Source: Flavobacterium sp. MC2016-06
GTDB taxonomy: Bacteria > Bacteroidota > Bacteroidia > Flavobacteriales > Flavobacteriaceae
NCBI RefSeq assembly: GCF_009711165.2
Contig: NZ_WMID02000005.1
Coordinates: 124,001 to 188,000 of the forward strand
Length of the DNA: 64,000 nt
Direction: 5' to 3'
The notes beneath the pieces were generated by a model. That model was not told where the DNA came from. It made no database searches and worked only from the letters and a program-made list of their open reading frames with translations. The translations under genes and the position numbers were made by a program. Every line of letters begins with the position of its first letter. The first letter of the stretch is position 1. Positions 63,145-64,000 of the stretch are shown piece by piece.

Positions 63145-64000
63145 ATGGAAAATATAACAGTAATTATAATGTTATTATTTGGCGTCGCTTTTTTAAGCCT
63201 TGTCAGCAAAAAATATAATTTTCCAATTCCTATCGTACTCGTACTTTGCGGTGTAGTAATCAGTATTATTCCTGGTCTTCCCGTAATTGCATTAAATCCA
63301 GAAGTCGTTTTTATTATCTTCCTGCCGCCGCTATTATATCACGCAGCTTGGTATACCAGCTGGTCTGAGTTTAAACAGACTATTCGTCCAATTACATTGG
63401 CAGCTGTTGGTTTAGTATTCTTTACCACGTTTGCTGTTGCTGTTGTAGTTCATGCATTAATAGATGATGTTTCTTGGCCGTTAGCCTTTTTACTCGGTGC
63501 GATAGTTTCGCCTCCAGACGCCGTTTCTGCAACCTCAATTACAAAAGGATTGGGACTTCATCCAAGACTTATTGCTATTCTTGAAGGCGAAAGTCTTGTA
63601 AACGATGCAAGTGGTCTGGTTGCTTATAAATATGCGTTGATGGCAATTACAGCAGGTAATTTTATTCTCTGGAAAGCAGGCTTAAACTTTATTGTAATGT
63701 CTCTTTTAGGAATTGCCGTTGGAGTTGCTGTAGGCTTTGTAATGCATTTTATTCATCGAAAGTTTGTAAGTGATGATATTATCGAAGTAACGCTGACATT
63801 ATTGACGCCATTTGCATCTTATCTTATTGCCGAACATTTTGAAGGTTCGGGTGTTCTTGCCGTTGTGGCAACGGGGCTCTTTCTTTCGGCTCGATCGAGT
63901 ACTATTTTTTCGCATGAAGGCAGAATTATGACCAATACTATTTGGAGTGTTCTAACTAATATCTTAAACGGATTAATTTTTATTTTAATTGGCTTACAGC
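63145..64000 (+). CDS. CPA1-type Na+/H+ antiporter, N-terminal part
   Basis: The gene starts at ATG 63145 and runs off the right edge, leaving about 285 residues. Successive hydrophobic helices begin with MENITVIIMLLFGVAFLSLVSKKYNFPIPIVLVL. Family motifs are FLPPLLYHAAW, LGAIVSPPDAVSATSI (ion-binding Asp) and ILEGESLVNDASGLVAYK. These identify the NhaP/NHE-like monovalent cation:proton antiporter family in the inner membrane. Gene length and any C-terminal regulatory domain are outside the window. Confidence 0.92.
   Translation, partial: MENITVIIMLLFGVAFLSLVSKKYNFPIPIVLVLCGVVISIIPGLPVIALNPEVVFIIFLPPLLYHAAWYTSWSEFKQTIRPITLAAVGLVFFTTFAVAVVVHALIDDVSWPLAFLLGAIVSPPDAVSATSITKGLGLHPRLIAILEGESLVNDASGLVAYKYALMAITAGNFILWKAGLNFIVMSLLGIAVGVAVGFVMHFIHRKFVSDDIIEVTLTLLTPFASYLIAEHFEGSGVLAVVATGLFLSARSSTIFSHEGRIMTNTIWSVLTNILNGLIFILIGLQ

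Overview
The window is AT-rich DNA from a member of the Bacteroidota, most probably a Flavobacterium. The evidence is a SusC/SusD pair, many family-expanded glycoside hydrolases, a TAnnTTTG-type -7 promoter element, few Shine-Dalgarno sequences, a minimal 565-residue NrdA beside a class Id-like NrdB (as known from F. johnsoniae), and a glycosylasparaginase of the Elizabethkingia/Flavobacterium type. The species is not established from the sequence alone.

Layout. 2-10404: end of a sugar-phosphate isomerase-like gene, a 910-residue secreted glycosidase-like protein without a firm family, and two secreted GH2 enzymes, one carrying a malectin domain. 10423-14221: a short block of ordinary genes (membrane protein, lipoprotein, YdeI-like protein, endonuclease V-like protein, membrane protein with a Cys-Gly-Ser tail). 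14466-51334: a large glycan-utilisation locus. 51441-52763: a divergent HxlR regulator/NmrA-like reductase pair. 53448-58946 (minus strand): ankyrin protein, DUF2271 protein with an ApbE flavinylation motif, PepSY-flavodoxin reductase and ApbE. 59772-62462: nrdB-nrdA behind a cluster of DnaA-box-like sites. 63145-end: start of a Na+/H+ antiporter.

The central locus has the parts needed to dismantle asparagine-linked glycans: two GH92 alpha-mannosidases, two GH29 alpha-fucosidases, GH20 hexosaminidase, LacZ-type GH2, GH3 with PA14, GH130 phosphorylase, a Tat-exported N4-(beta-N-acetylglucosaminyl)-L-asparaginase, CBM9-like and TIM-barrel proteins of unknown role, SusC/SusD import, an SSS symporter and a FucP/NagP-type permease, a NagB-PIG-L fusion, a BNR protein, an M28 peptidase and a LytS/LytTR two-component system. 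No GH18/GH85 endoglycosidase, PNGase or NagA is recognisable here. Three promoters in this locus (before the first fucosidase, the first GH92 and susC) share a 21-nt motif followed at 42-43 nt by TAnnTTTA, which suggests a common activator-dependent regulon.

The intergenic DNA is unusually full of palindromic repeats of at least eight families. The commonest, about 90-105 bp long and present in eleven copies, is built from paired arms. Each arm is itself a small 5-bp stem with a 9-nt loop, and the stem sequence changes between arms while pairing is kept. This is the strongest unexplained signal in the window. No tRNA, rRNA, CRISPR array or transposase gene was recognised.
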